Of a DNA stretch of 64,000 nt, positions 8,440 to 17,133 are shown in pieces (position 1 is the stretch's first letter; every line of letters begins with the position of its first letter). The position numbers and the translations under genes are program-made. The notes beneath the pieces were generated by a model, which did no database searches, was not told the origin of the DNA, and saw only the letters and a list, made by a program, of their open reading frames with translations. The stretch is from Candidatus Sulfotelmatobacter sp. (lineage in GTDB: Bacteria; Vulcanimicrobiota; Vulcanimicrobiia; Vulcanimicrobiales; Vulcanimicrobiaceae). The stretch spans positions 648,170 through 712,169 of the forward strand of contig DATJRY010000011.1 in assembly GCA_035504415.1 (NCBI GenBank), written 5' to 3'.

Positions 8440-8469
8440 TTGACGGACCGAACGTGTGTTCGCTATTCT
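8440..8469 (+). promoter_or_regulatory. SOS promoter with LexA box upstream of imuB
   Basis: CGAACGTGTGTTCG (8449-8462) is a GAAC-N4-GTTC LexA box lying inside the 18-base spacer between TTGACG (8440-8445) and TATTCT (8464-8469). Transcription should start within a few bases of the imuB ATG at 8480, leaving no room for a ribosome-binding site. Confidence 0.87.
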
Positions 8470-8479
8470 GAGCGCCCCG

Positions 8480-9949
8480 ATGTCCGTCGTCGCCGTTTGG
8501 ATCCCCGCCTTCCGTCTCGCCGTAGCCGCCCGGGAGGCCGACCTGACCACCCCGCTGGTGCTGGCCGACAAGGCCGAGCGCGGCCGGGTCATCGACTGCA
8601 CCTTGGCCGCGGCCGAGCTGGGCGTGCGGGCCGGGATGACGACGCTCCAGGCCCAGGCCGTCGCCCACGACGCGCGCACCCTGTTCGCCGACCTGGCCGC
8701 CGAGGCGCGCACCTGGGCAGCGGTCCTCGAGGCGCTCGACGCCGCCTCGCCGATCGTCGAGGACGCGGGGCTGGGGTGCGCGTTCCTGGAGATGCACGGG
8801 ATCGCCGGCGGTCCGGCGGCGTGGCTGGGGGCGGTGCGCGCGGCGCTGGCCGGCTTCGACTTGCCGCTGCGGGTCGGCTGCGGCCCCAACCGGTTCGTCG
8901 CCCACGCCGCCGTGCACGCCGGCGACGGTGCCGTCTGCGACGGCGATCCGGCCGCGTTCGTGGCACCGCTGCCGCTGGGGCTGCTGGCACTCGATCCGGC
9001 CGTCGCCGAGCGGCTGCGCCTGCTGGGCGTCACCACGCTGGGCGAGCTGGCCGCGCTCCCGCACGGCCCGTTCGTGCGCCGCTTCGGCGCCGCGTCGGCG
9101 ACCTGGCACGAGCGCGCGCGGGGCCGCGATCCCGAGCCGCTGCGGCCGCGGCCGCGCGCGCTGCGGATCGACCGCACCCTGTACGGCGAAGGCGAGGCCA
9201 GCAGCGAGGAACAGGTGCTCTTCGCGCTGCGCGCGCTGGTCGGTCAGGTCGTCGACGACCTGTGCGCGGCCGGCCGCCGCGCCGGCCGGCTGGCGCTGCT
9301 GCTGGAATGCGAGAACGGCTCGAGCCGCGAGCTGAGCGTGCGGGTCGCGCAGCCGACGGCGGTGCCGGCCACGCTCTTCGAGCTGCTGCGCGCGCGGCTA
9401 GAAGGCGTCACGCTCGAATCGCCGGTCGTCGGACTGCGGCTGGCGGCGGAAGAGTTGGCGAGCGGCGGCGTTCCGCTCTCGTTGTTCGCGGCCGGTGATC
9501 CCGATCCGGACGCGGTCGGCGTCGTCCTGGCCCGGCTCGACGCGGCGCTCGGCGAAGGCAAAGCGCGCCGCGCGCGCGTCGTCGACGGGCCGCGCATCGA
9601 ACGGCGCTTCGTGCTCGAACCGTTCACGCTCGAGCCGTTGACGACACGCGGTCCGCGCGCCGAGCCCCCGCCGCTGCCGGCCAGCGCGGCGCTGCAGCTG
9701 CGCGTGGTCGCACCACGACCGCTGGCCGTGCGCGTCCTCGACGGCGCACCGCGCTTCGTCGGTACGCCGCCGCACGAAGTGGTCGAGCACGCCGGACCGT
9801 GGCGCGTCCAAGAACGCTGGTGGGGACCGGCGCTCGGTTCGGGCACGCCGCTGGGACGCGACGAGTACGACGTCTGCCTGGACGATGGCGCGTTGCTGCG
9901 CATCGCGCGCGAAGGCGGCGAATGGACGCTGCGCGGCGTCTACGACTGA
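8480..9949 (+). CDS. imuB: ImuB, inactive Y-family polymerase homologue of the SOS mutasome
   Basis: A 489-residue Y-family polymerase-like protein. The N-terminal palm lacks the catalytic acidic residues: VAVWIPAFRLAVAARE stands where Y-family polymerases have DxDxF, and the S-x-D-E motif is absent. This loss defines ImuB, which acts as a hub joining DnaE2, ImuA and the beta clamp. A candidate clamp-binding motif, VPLSLF, is near residues 331-336. I chose ATG 8480 over GTG 8456 because the latter lies inside the LexA box and the -10. It has its own promoter and is divergent from the exported protein at 7927. Confidence 0.9.
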   Translation: MSVVAVWIPAFRLAVAAREADLTTPLVLADKAERGRVIDCTLAAAELGVRAGMTTLQAQAVAHDARTLFADLAAEARTWAAVLEALDAASPIVEDAGLGCAFLEMHGIAGGPAAWLGAVRAALAGFDLPLRVGCGPNRFVAHAAVHAGDGAVCDGDPAAFVAPLPLGLLALDPAVAERLRLLGVTTLGELAALPHGPFVRRFGAASATWHERARGRDPEPLRPRPRALRIDRTLYGEGEASSEEQVLFALRALVGQVVDDLCAAGRRAGRLALLLECENGSSRELSVRVAQPTAVPATLFELLRARLEGVTLESPVVGLRLAAEELASGGVPLSLFAAGDPDPDAVGVVLARLDAALGEGKARRARVVDGPRIERRFVLEPFTLEPLTTRGPRAEPPPLPASAALQLRVVAPRPLAVRVLDGAPRFVGTPPHEVVEHAGPWRVQERWWGPALGSGTPLGRDEYDVCLDDGALLRIAREGGEWTLRGVYD

Positions 9950-9992
9950 TCGCGACCAGGACGCCCGGAGCCGAAGGGGTACAGGAGTACGG

Positions 9993-10427
9993 ATGGAGCC
10001 CCTGGACCCCGATGCGCTCGACCTCGATGACGATGACGATGACGACGCTCCGCCGCAGTTTTACCTGACGACCTTCATCCCGAAGCCGGCCTGGTATAGC
10101 CTCTCGGAAGACGACGCGGTCGCTTTCTTGCAGAACCGCGTCGCCCAGCTCAACGAAGCGTTCGTCGAAGACGACGAGGGCGTCATCTGGGCGTACCGCT
10201 ACCACGTCATGGAGCGCGCGCGCGAAGTGGACGCGGTCGTGCTGCTCTGGATGATCACCAGCGACGAGGCGCTCGAAACACTGGAGGCGACGCTGCGGCG
10301 CAGCGACGTCAACAAGTACTTCGATTGGAGCGTGATCGGCGGCCCGCAGAACAACGCGCCGCAAGACATCCTGGGCGCGTTCCTGGGCACGCTGGTGCCG
10401 CAGAGCACCACCGGCGAGGACGACTAG
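9993..10427 (+). CDS. conserved-looking hypothetical acidic protein
   Basis: A 144-residue soluble protein with a run of aspartates near the N-terminus (DLDDDDDDD) and an acidic end. The central region reads as an alpha/beta fold (YHVMERAREVDAVVLLWMIT). The ATG at 9993 has GGAG just upstream. It follows imuB by 43 bases and could be read through from the SOS promoter. No known family or motif. Confidence 0.65.
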   Translation: MEPLDPDALDLDDDDDDDAPPQFYLTTFIPKPAWYSLSEDDAVAFLQNRVAQLNEAFVEDDEGVIWAYRYHVMERAREVDAVVLLWMITSDEALETLEATLRRSDVNKYFDWSVIGGPQNNAPQDILGAFLGTLVPQSTTGEDD

Positions 10428-10492
10428 CCGGCGAACTCGGTAACCGCCCTGTAACTGCGGCGAGCGATACTGAGCGCCGGAGGGTGGAACCG

Positions 10493-11260
10493 ATGCTCAC
10501 GAACGTCGTGCTGGCATTCGCCAGCGTTTGCCTGGTTACCGGATTCGTCATCTTGATCGTCACGGTGCGGCTGCCGCCCGTGCTGCGTGCCCAGCGCGCG
10601 GGGGCGACGGTGCTGGTCGTGCTCGGCCTCGCGGCGGCGAGTGGCGCCCTGTTCTGGTTCTACGGCTACCGTGTCCAGAGCGACGCCATGTACGACCGGC
10701 TCGTCGTGTATGACAAGTTCAGCGCGTTGCCACGCATCGACCGGCTCGCGCAAAGTCATCTCCGCGTCGATTACGAGAACGCCGACCAGATGCCGCTCAG
10801 CGGTACGATCTGGCTGACCGTCGACGTCCGCCCGACCGACGGGTTCTTCGACGGTCACCCCGGCGACCGGCTATGGCTGAAGATGCACGTCTCGACGCCC
10901 GGTTTTGGGGTCACGCCGGTGCTGGACGAGACGCAGCCGCTGCCCAACGACGTGGTGACGTTCGCCTGGATACTGCAAGCGAACCAGGGCGGCGACCAAG
11001 TGCTCAACGTGCACGGCGTCGTCTTCCGCACCGATCGTCACGGGCGCATCTTCGATCGCTCGACGGTCGTGAACGCGATGCGCTCGATCGACGTCAAAGC
11101 GCCGCTTTCGTTCGCCAACTGGAGTCCCGTCATCGTCGCGCTGATCGGTTTGCTGGGAACCGGCGCGTTGCAGTTGCTGGTTTCAGCCCTGCAACACCGG
11201 GCGCCCGCGCACACGGCGGCGGTGCCCGCGGCGGGCGAGGCGCATCCCGCTCCGGGTTGA
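10493..11260 (+). CDS. membrane protein with extracytoplasmic domain, unknown function
   Basis: A 255-residue protein. Two N-terminal transmembrane helices (about residues 5-25 and 35-55) precede a soluble domain of roughly 140 residues. A third helix near the C-terminus (about 208-230) and a Pro/Ala-rich tail follow. GGAGG lies about 9 bases upstream of the ATG. The layout suggests a periplasmic or surface domain held by helices at both ends. Function unknown. Confidence 0.7.
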   Translation: MLTNVVLAFASVCLVTGFVILIVTVRLPPVLRAQRAGATVLVVLGLAAASGALFWFYGYRVQSDAMYDRLVVYDKFSALPRIDRLAQSHLRVDYENADQMPLSGTIWLTVDVRPTDGFFDGHPGDRLWLKMHVSTPGFGVTPVLDETQPLPNDVVTFAWILQANQGGDQVLNVHGVVFRTDRHGRIFDRSTVVNAMRSIDVKAPLSFANWSPVIVALIGLLGTGALQLLVSALQHRAPAHTAAVPAAGEAHPAPG

Positions 11261-11273
11261 CGCGCCGAAGCAG

Positions 11274-12248
11274 CTACGAGGTGTATTGCTCGAACGGGGC
11301 GACGGGCGCGAGGATGTCGTCCATCTGCCGGAAGAGCTCGGGATCGACGTCGAGGTCGGCGGCGGCGACGTTGTCGTCGACCTGCTCGGGACGCGTCGCG
11401 CCGACGATGACCGACGAGACGGCCGGCGTACGCAAGCACCATGCCAGCGCGAGCTGCGCCAGCGTGCAGTGGGCGGCATCGGCCAGCGGGCGCAGCCGCT
11501 GCACCGCGTCGAGCACCGGCTGGGTGAAGTAGTCTTCCATCATGCCGGCGGCGTTGCCGGCGGCGCGCGTGCCGGCCGGCGGGTGCGCGGCATCGGTGTA
11601 CTTGCCGGTCAGGATCCCCATCGCCAGCGGCGACCAGACGACGTTGCCCAACCCGTACTGCCGGCAGACCGGAAACACGCGCGGCTCGACGCGGCGCCAC
11701 AGCGCGCTGTACTGCGGCTGGTTCGAGACCGGTTCGGCCCAGCCGTGCGCCCGCGCGAGGTTGACCGCGCCCGCGATCTGGTCGGCGTTCCACTCGCTCA
11801 CGCCCCAGTACAGGATCTTGCCGGCGCGCACCAGGTCGTCCATCATCTGGACCGTCTCTTCGAGCGGCGTGCCGGTGTCGTAGCGATGACACTGGTAGAG
11901 ATCGACGTACTCGACGCCCAGCCGCCGCAGCGACCCGTCGATCTGTGCGCGCACGTGCTTGCGCGAGAGGCCGCGGTCGTTGGGTCCCTCGCCGATCGGA
12001 AAGAAGACCTTGGTCGCCAGGACGAGCTGATCGCGCGGCAGCTCGCGGATCGCGCGCCCGACGACTTCTTCGGCGCGACCGCGCGCGTAGACGTCGGCGG
12101 TGTCGAAGAACCGTACGCCCAGCTCGTACGCGCGCAGGATGCAGGCCCGCGCGGCGTCCTCTTCGACGCTGCCGCCGTAGGTGAGCCACGAACCGAGTCC
12201 GACGGCCGAGACCTTGACGCCCCAGCGCCCCAGATTCCGATAGCGCAT
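11274..12248 (-). CDS. aldo/keto reductase (KCNAB/YghZ-like)
   Basis: A 324-residue NADPH-dependent aldo/keto reductase. The catalytic tetrad is complete: D49 (FFDTADVY), Y54, K80 (LATKVF) and H121 (LYQCHRYD). The C-terminal cofactor segment SSVIVGATRPEQVDDN is present. The overall pattern is nearest the potassium-channel beta-subunit/YghZ branch, which reduces small aldehydes and ketones. It lies 8 bases after the stop of the alpha/beta hydrolase and is probably last in a four-gene minus-strand operon (14534 to 11274). Confidence 0.9.
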   Translation of the reverse strand: MRYRNLGRWGVKVSAVGLGSWLTYGGSVEEDAARACILRAYELGVRFFDTADVYARGRAEEVVGRAIRELPRDQLVLATKVFFPIGEGPNDRGLSRKHVRAQIDGSLRRLGVEYVDLYQCHRYDTGTPLEETVQMMDDLVRAGKILYWGVSEWNADQIAGAVNLARAHGWAEPVSNQPQYSALWRRVEPRVFPVCRQYGLGNVVWSPLAMGILTGKYTDAAHPPAGTRAAGNAAGMMEDYFTQPVLDAVQRLRPLADAAHCTLAQLALAWCLRTPAVSSVIVGATRPEQVDDNVAAADLDVDPELFRQMDDILAPVAPFEQYTS

Positions 12249-12256
12249 CCCGCCAG

Positions 12257-13144
12257 CTACCCGCCGGCGAGCGAAGTGCCCTCTACCCGCACGTCGGCGG
12301 CGATCAGGTCGAGCAGCACCGGATAGATCGTCGCCGGGCTGGCCTGCGGGATCTCGGGTTCGATGACGTCGTGGGTATCGTGGAGCGAGATCCAGACGCG
12401 GGCGACGTCGACGCCGCACGCGCGCGCGACCGCCAGCCGGCGCCAGGCGTAGGCGTTGTTGACGATCGGCTCGCTGCGGTTCTGGACCACCGTCAGCCGG
12501 CGCGCGTGAGGCGCGGCGGCGTCGTTCGCGATCTGGCCGGTGAGCTGCAGCGAGTTGCCGAGCGCGTGCGTCGAGAACCGCGGGTAACCGTGCGGCGGCG
12601 GCTGGTTCACCTTCGCCCGCGGGTCCCACCACAAGAAGCGGTTCGGCAACGCGCGCAACGCGGCGCCGAAGGCGTCGTTGGCGCGGCCGGGCAGCTCGCG
12701 GATGCCGCAGAACGGCGCGATCGCGATGGCGTGGTCGACGGCGACGTGCGTCGCGAGCCACGCGGCCAGCGTTCCCGCGACCGAGATGCCCAGCACGATG
12801 ACCCGCTCGCCGCAGCGCGCGGCGATCGTGACCGCCTCCAGCGCCGTGCGCTGCCAATCCGCGGCGCGCAGCGCCGCGATCGCTTCCGACATCCGGTCGG
12901 CGTAGCCGTGATACGGGAAGCGCGGCACGATCAGCGCGTCGCCGCGCTGCGCGAGCTCGCGGCCGAGCAGCGCGTACTGCGACGGTGCGTTGGTGAAGCC
13001 GTGCATCAGGACGACGGCGCGTGGCGCGACGCTCTCGCCCAGGTGCCACCAGGTACGGCTGCCGGGGGCGATCGCCGGATCGGCCGCTTCGCGCGCGGCG
13101 ATCGCCGCCAGCGCCGCGCGCGCGTCGTCGAGGCGCGCGCTCAC
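12257..13144 (-). CDS. alpha/beta hydrolase
   Basis: A 295-residue alpha/beta hydrolase. The oxyanion-hole motif HGF is at 48-50 and the nucleophile is S121 in GISVAG. A candidate catalytic His is in HDTHDVIEPE near the end. It resembles carboxylesterases and lysophospholipase-like hydrolases, and its substrate is unknown. The GTG start at 13144 overlaps the TGA of the HAD gene as GTGA. Its neighbours are a lipid-kinase-like protein and a YqeG-type phosphatase, so a lipid or phospholipid substrate is plausible (inference). Confidence 0.83.
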   Translation of the reverse strand: MSARLDDARAALAAIAAREAADPAIAPGSRTWWHLGESVAPRAVVLMHGFTNAPSQYALLGRELAQRGDALIVPRFPYHGYADRMSEAIAALRAADWQRTALEAVTIAARCGERVIVLGISVAGTLAAWLATHVAVDHAIAIAPFCGIRELPGRANDAFGAALRALPNRFLWWDPRAKVNQPPPHGYPRFSTHALGNSLQLTGQIANDAAAPHARRLTVVQNRSEPIVNNAYAWRRLAVARACGVDVARVWISLHDTHDVIEPEIPQASPATIYPVLLDLIAADVRVEGTSLAGG

Positions 13145-13635
13145 ACCCGCGGTACCTTGCGCAGCAGCGCGCGCTCGAGCCAACGCAGCGGGCGCGTGTT
13201 CCAGGGATCGCGCCGCACCAGCGGATCGACCAGGATCACGTCGAGGCCCGCCCAGCGCGCGCCGAGCACGTCGGTGAAGAGCTGGTCACCGATCACGACG
13301 ACGTGGCGGCGCTCGAGCGCGAGCAGGTCGAGCGCGCGGCGAAAGCCGTACGGCAACGGTTTGCGCGCGCGTGCCACGCACGGAACGCCCATCTCGCGCG
13401 CGACCTGCGCGGCCCACGGCGTGCCGTTGTTGGTCACCACGACGATGCGGATTCCGGCCGCCGCGACCGCGCGCACCCAAGCCGCGTCCTCGTCGGCCAG
13501 CGTGCGCGTGTGGTACCCGACCAGCGTGTTGTCGAGGTCGACGATCGCGCCGCGGTAACCGCGCGCGAACAGGTCGGCGGGCGCGAGGAAGGTCACCCGC
13601 GGCGCGTACGCGTCGGGCAGAAACGGCGACTTCAC
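13141..13635 (-). CDS. YqeG-family HAD phosphatase
   Basis: A 164-residue HAD-superfamily phosphatase of the YqeG/IIIA type. Motif I is DLDNT (33-37), motif II VVTNN, the motif III lysine is in RKPLPYG, and motif IV is GDQLFTDVLGA. Relatives dephosphorylate small phosphorylated lipids or metabolites, for example phosphatidylglycerophosphate in mitochondria and plants. The GTG start at 13635 overlaps the lipid-kinase stop as GTGA. The kinase-phosphatase-hydrolase order suggests a phospholipid turnover operon. Confidence 0.87.
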   Translation of the reverse strand: MKSPFLPDAYAPRVTFLAPADLFARGYRGAIVDLDNTLVGYHTRTLADEDAAWVRAVAAAGIRIVVVTNNGTPWAAQVAREMGVPCVARARKPLPYGFRRALDLLALERRHVVVIGDQLFTDVLGARWAGLDVILVDPLVRRDPWNTRPLRWLERALLRKVPRV

Positions 13636-14534
13636 CGGATCGTCGCGACCCGGTCGGGCGGCACCAGCACCGTCAACGCCCGCGGCACGACCCGAAACTC
13701 GGCCGGCAGCCGCGCGACCTGCTCGCTGTCGGCGTAGACGCGATGCCGGTGGCCGTGCACCGACCGGACCGTGAAGCGCGTGCCGCGCAGCGTCTCGACG
13801 CGCGGCGCATGCTGGAAGCGCCGCAGCGCGACCGCCAGCACGATCCGCAGCGCGTCCCACCACCCTCGCACGTCGAGCGCGTACAGCCACAGTTGGCCGT
13901 CTTCGAGGCTCGCCTCCGGATTCTCCACCACGCCGCCGAAGCGGTAGCTGTTGGCGATCGTCAGCTGCACGACGCGCACGGTTCGGCGGTGCCCCCGGTC
14001 GTCTTCGATCTCCAGCTGCATGGGTCGCCACCAGCGCAGCGCGCGCGCCGTCGCGACCGGGATCGCCAGCAGCCCGAGCGCGCGTTTGAGCGGCGCGGTC
14101 TGCAACTCCGCGACGCGGGTCGAGAGCCCCACCGACGCTTCGTTGAGATAGTACGTCTCGCCGACCCGGCCGACGTCGAGCGGCAGCGCGACGCCCTCGT
14201 CGACCAGCGCCGCCACCTGCTCGGGATCGCTCGGCACGCCCAGTGTGCGCGCCAGCTCGTTGAACGTGCCCAGCGGCACGATCGCGACCGGCAGCCCCGC
14301 CTCGATCAGCGGCGGCAACGCGTGCAGCAAGGTTCCGTCGCCGCCGCCGACGACCGCGACGTCGACCTCCTCGCGCCGTGCGCGCACCGCCTGCGCGAGA
14401 GCGTCGGGGCGATCGAGGGGGACGTCGACGACGACGTGGCCGCGCGCCACGAGCGCCGCGCGCAAGGCGTCGGCGGCAGCGGGACCCCGCCGGGCCCGGG
14501 GATTGATCGCAAGCAGCACGCGTCGGGCCGGCAC
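13632..14534 (-). CDS. diacylglycerol kinase-family lipid kinase
   Basis: A 300-residue member of the DagK/YegS lipid kinase family. It has the N-terminal INPRARRG segment and the nucleotide-binding GGGDGT at residues 63-68, and PLGTFNELAR matches the family's second motif. These enzymes phosphorylate diacylglycerol, sphingoid bases or phosphatidylglycerol with ATP. The GTG start lacks a clear ribosome-binding site. It heads the operon down to the aldo/keto reductase and is divergent from tetR, whose operator-like repeat lies in the 63-base gap and may control both directions. Confidence 0.88.
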   Translation of the reverse strand: MPARRVLLAINPRARRGPAAADALRAALVARGHVVVDVPLDRPDALAQAVRARREEVDVAVVGGGDGTLLHALPPLIEAGLPVAIVPLGTFNELARTLGVPSDPEQVAALVDEGVALPLDVGRVGETYYLNEASVGLSTRVAELQTAPLKRALGLLAIPVATARALRWWRPMQLEIEDDRGHRRTVRVVQLTIANSYRFGGVVENPEASLEDGQLWLYALDVRGWWDALRIVLAVALRRFQHAPRVETLRGTRFTVRSVHGHRHRVYADSEQVARLPAEFRVVPRALTVLVPPDRVATIR

Positions 14535-14563
14535 ACCGCAGGCGTACCCACAAGTGTCGCCAC

Positions 14564-14597
14564 TTGACGAATTGAACGATCTTCGTATAATTCGTTC
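14564..14597 (+). promoter_or_regulatory. leaderless promoter and inverted-repeat operator of tetR
   Basis: TTGACG (14564-14569) and a perfect TATAAT (14586-14591) are 16 bases apart. Inverted arms ACGAATT (14567-14573) and AATTCGT (14589-14595) overlap both elements and look like a TetR operator. Transcription should begin at or next to the ATG at 14598, giving a leaderless mRNA. Confidence 0.75.
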
Positions 14598-15191
14598 ATG
14601 AGCGAGGTGGCCGAGGCGGAGACCAGCCGCTATCGCCGGGTCCTACGGGCGGCCGAGGAGCTCTTCAAGCGCGACGGCTTCCGCGGCGTCACCATGGAAG
14701 CGGTCGCGCGCGGGGCCGCGGTCGCCAAACCCACGCTGTACAGCTACTTCAAGAACAAAGACGAACTCTACGTCGCGGTCTGCGCACGGCTGACGCGCCT
14801 CTTACGCGAGACGGTCGAACACGCACTGACCAGCGACGAGCCGCTCGACGCGCGGCTGGCGAATGCGATCGTCGCGAAACATCGCGTCGTCTTCACGCTC
14901 GTGCGCTCTTCGCCGCATGCCGCCGAGCTGTTCTCCGCCAAGGACGCGACCGCGGCGCAACTGTTCGCCGACCTCGACGAAACCCTGCTCGGGCTGCTCG
15001 CCGGCGCGCTGCGCGTCGACGACGCGCTCGCGCGACGCGCCGACACGCTCGCGCGCGCGCTCTACTTCGGCAGCGCCGAGCTGGCGGCGCGCAGCGCGAG
15101 CGCCGACGCGATGGACGCCGAGGTGCGCGACTTCGTCGCCGTCTACCTCGCCGGTGCTCGCGCGCTCGCACGAAAGGATGCTCTGCCATGA
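14598..15191 (+). CDS. TetR-family transcriptional regulator
   Basis: A 197-residue TetR repressor. The N-terminal helix-turn-helix is clear: AAEELFKRDGFRGVTMEA followed by VAKPTLYSYFKNKDELY. The C-terminal ligand domain is divergent and helical. The promoter carries an inverted repeat over the -35 and -10, so it probably represses itself and perhaps the divergent lipid-kinase operon. It is coupled by an ATGA overlap to a SnoaL-like protein. Confidence 0.92.
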   Translation: MSEVAEAETSRYRRVLRAAEELFKRDGFRGVTMEAVARGAAVAKPTLYSYFKNKDELYVAVCARLTRLLRETVEHALTSDEPLDARLANAIVAKHRVVFTLVRSSPHAAELFSAKDATAAQLFADLDETLLGLLAGALRVDDALARRADTLARALYFGSAELAARSASADAMDAEVRDFVAVYLAGARALARKDALP

Positions 15192-15607
15192 CGACATCGG
15201 GACGCTTTCCGTCCAATCGCGCTCATCTCGAGTACGTCTATGCCGAGACCGCCAAGGGCAACGGCCAGCCGTTTCTCGACGCGCTCGCCGACGACGCGTG
15301 TTGGACGATCGGCGGCTCGACGCCGTGGTCGAAGACCTACCGCGGCAAGGCCGCGATCCTCGCCGAGCTGATCGCGCCGCTGCGGCGCCGGCTCGCACCG
15401 CCGCTGCGCACACACGCACGCCGCTTCATCGCCGACGGCGATCTGGTCGCCGTCGAAGGCTACGGCGAGAACGTGACGCGTGACGGTGCGCCGTACGCGA
15501 ACACGTACTGCTGGGTGTTCGAGTTCCGCGAGGGCGCGGTGGTCGCGATCACCGAGTACGCGGATACGGAGCTGTTCCGCAGCGCTCTGGGCGACCCGCT
15601 ACGGTGA
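15188..15607 (+). CDS. SnoaL-like NTF2-fold protein
   Basis: A 139-residue protein with the SnoaL/NTF2-like cone fold: an N-terminal helix (HLEYVYAETAKGNGQPFLDA), then DDACWTI and a beta-rich second half with AVEGYGENVTRDGAPY. Members are ketosteroid-isomerase-like enzymes or small-molecule binders; the substrate here is unknown. The ATG overlaps the tetR stop as ATGA, so it is likely in the TetR regulon. Its 3' end overlaps the convergent ABC ATPase by 9 bases. Confidence 0.82.
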   Translation: MTTSGRFPSNRAHLEYVYAETAKGNGQPFLDALADDACWTIGGSTPWSKTYRGKAAILAELIAPLRRRLAPPLRTHARRFIADGDLVAVEGYGENVTRDGAPYANTYCWVFEFREGAVVAITEYADTELFRSALGDPLR

Positions 15608-17062
15608 GCTGACCGGCACCTCGCGGACCTGACCGTCGTCGACGACGAAGGTGCGGTGCACCAGCGCGGGGACGTCGCCGACGTGGTGCGAGATCGCGAG
15701 CAGCGTCGTGCCGCGCGCGGCCAGCTCGTCGAGCAGCGGCGCGAGCGCGGCACGGAACGGCGCGTCCAGCCCGCTCCACACCTCGTCGAGGATCAGCAGC
15801 TCAGGCCCGGCGACCAGGCCGCGCGCCAACAGCACCTTGCGGCGCTCGCCGAACGACAGCGTGCGAAAGCGCTGGCCGCACAGCGGCTCGAGGCCGAGGC
15901 GATGCACGATCGCCGCGACCGCCGCGCGCTGCTCGTCGCTGGGCGACTCGACCGTGCCGATGCTCGCGGTGAAGCCCGACGCGATCGCGCGTTCGACGGT
16001 CGGGTTCGCGTCGTACGCGATCTGCAGCGCGTCGGAGACGTGGGCGATGCGGCGGCGCAGCTCGCGCACGTCGAACGGGCCGCGCGCGCCGAAGCGTTCG
16101 ATCTCGGCGCCGTAGGCGGCCGGGAGCGTTCCCGCCACCAGCTCGGCGAAGGTGCTCTTGCCCGAGCCGTTGGCGCCGTAGACGGCGGTGTGCTCGCCGC
16201 GCGCGATCGACCAATCGACCGCGCGCAGCACGAGCGTCTCCTCGCGGTAGACGTCGGCGTTGCGGATCACGACCAGCGGTTCGCCGGGCACGCCGGCCGC
16301 GGGCCGCGGCGTCGTCGCGGGCGCGAACGGAGCGGCGTGTGCGAAACGGTGGTGCGCGGGCGGCCGCCCGCCGCCGCTCTCGACGATCCGGCCACCCGCC
16401 AACCGCACGTAGTTGGTCGTTGCGGCCGGGAGGTCTTCGGCGCGGTGCGCGGACGCGATCACCTGCGTGCGCTCCGCGACCTGATCGAGAAAATCGAGCA
16501 GCGCGTGGCGCGCACGCCGGTCCAGGCCGTTGGCGAACTCGTCCAGGACGAGCACGCGCGGCTCGCGCACCAGCGCACGCGCGACGAGCAGCATGCGCAG
16601 CTGCCCGAACGAGAGCGTGCGGATCGACGCGGCCGCCAGCGCGCGCAGCCCGAACCGCTCGATCAGCGCGTCGACCGCCGTCGCCTCGTCGTCGGCCAGC
16701 GCGCCTTGCACGTAGGTCGTATCGCGCAACCCGCTGGCGATCAGCTCGCGGCCGCTGATCTCGAGCGCCAGCCGCGCGTAGCGTTCTTGCTGCTCGGGCG
16801 AGACCGCGCCGATCTGCCGCGCCGCGGTGCCGACGTGCTGCGGCGCGCCCGCGAGCGCGTAGGTGCGGCGACCGCCGTCGCGCTCGGGCCAGCGGTCACC
16901 GCGAATCACCGCCAGCAGCGTGCTCTTCCCCGCCCCGTTGCCGCCGACGATCGCCCACTGCTCGCCCGACCGCAGCTCCCAGCTGATCTCGTGCAGCACC
17001 GGCCGCCCATCGAGACGAACGGTGACGCGGTCGAGCCCGATCAGCGGGGGTGCGGAGACCAT
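15599..17062 (-). CDS. ModF-like tandem ABC ATPase
   Basis: A 487-residue protein with two fused ABC ATPase modules. Walker A sequences are GGNGAGKST and GANGSGKST; signature regions are LSFGQLRMLL and LSFGERRKVL; Walker B motifs are VLVLDEFANGLD and LLILDEVWSGLD. This architecture and the xSFGxxR signatures match ModF/YlmA-type proteins, which have no transmembrane partner next to them. The cellular role is poorly known. It stands convergent to the SnoaL-like gene and divergent from mazE. No ribosome-binding site is obvious at ATG 17062. Confidence 0.85.
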   Translation of the reverse strand: MVSAPPLIGLDRVTVRLDGRPVLHEISWELRSGEQWAIVGGNGAGKSTLLAVIRGDRWPERDGGRRTYALAGAPQHVGTAARQIGAVSPEQQERYARLALEISGRELIASGLRDTTYVQGALADDEATAVDALIERFGLRALAAASIRTLSFGQLRMLLVARALVREPRVLVLDEFANGLDRRARHALLDFLDQVAERTQVIASAHRAEDLPAATTNYVRLAGGRIVESGGGRPPAHHRFAHAAPFAPATTPRPAAGVPGEPLVVIRNADVYREETLVLRAVDWSIARGEHTAVYGANGSGKSTFAELVAGTLPAAYGAEIERFGARGPFDVRELRRRIAHVSDALQIAYDANPTVERAIASGFTASIGTVESPSDEQRAAVAAIVHRLGLEPLCGQRFRTLSFGERRKVLLARGLVAGPELLILDEVWSGLDAPFRAALAPLLDELAARGTTLLAISHHVGDVPALVHRTFVVDDGQVREVPVSSP

Positions 17063-17094
17063 GTGCGATACTCGTGCACGTCCGCTGAGTCTCC

Positions 17095-17133
17095 TTGACC
17101 GCGGGCCGCCGGACGTAATATCATTGTTATAAC
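17095..17133 (+). promoter_or_regulatory. candidate mazEF promoter with abutting palindrome
   Basis: TTGACC (17095-17100) and TAATAT (17116-17121) are separated by 15 bases, slightly short. The palindrome GTTATAAC (17126-17133) directly abuts the mazE ATG and could be the antitoxin's operator. No ribosome-binding site is present, so near-leaderless initiation is likely. Confidence 0.5.

Noticed and set aside
8456..8479. GTG at 8456 as the imuB start
   Set aside because: It lies within the LexA box and upstream of the -10, so it would not be in the SOS transcript. ATG 8480 begins the conserved part.
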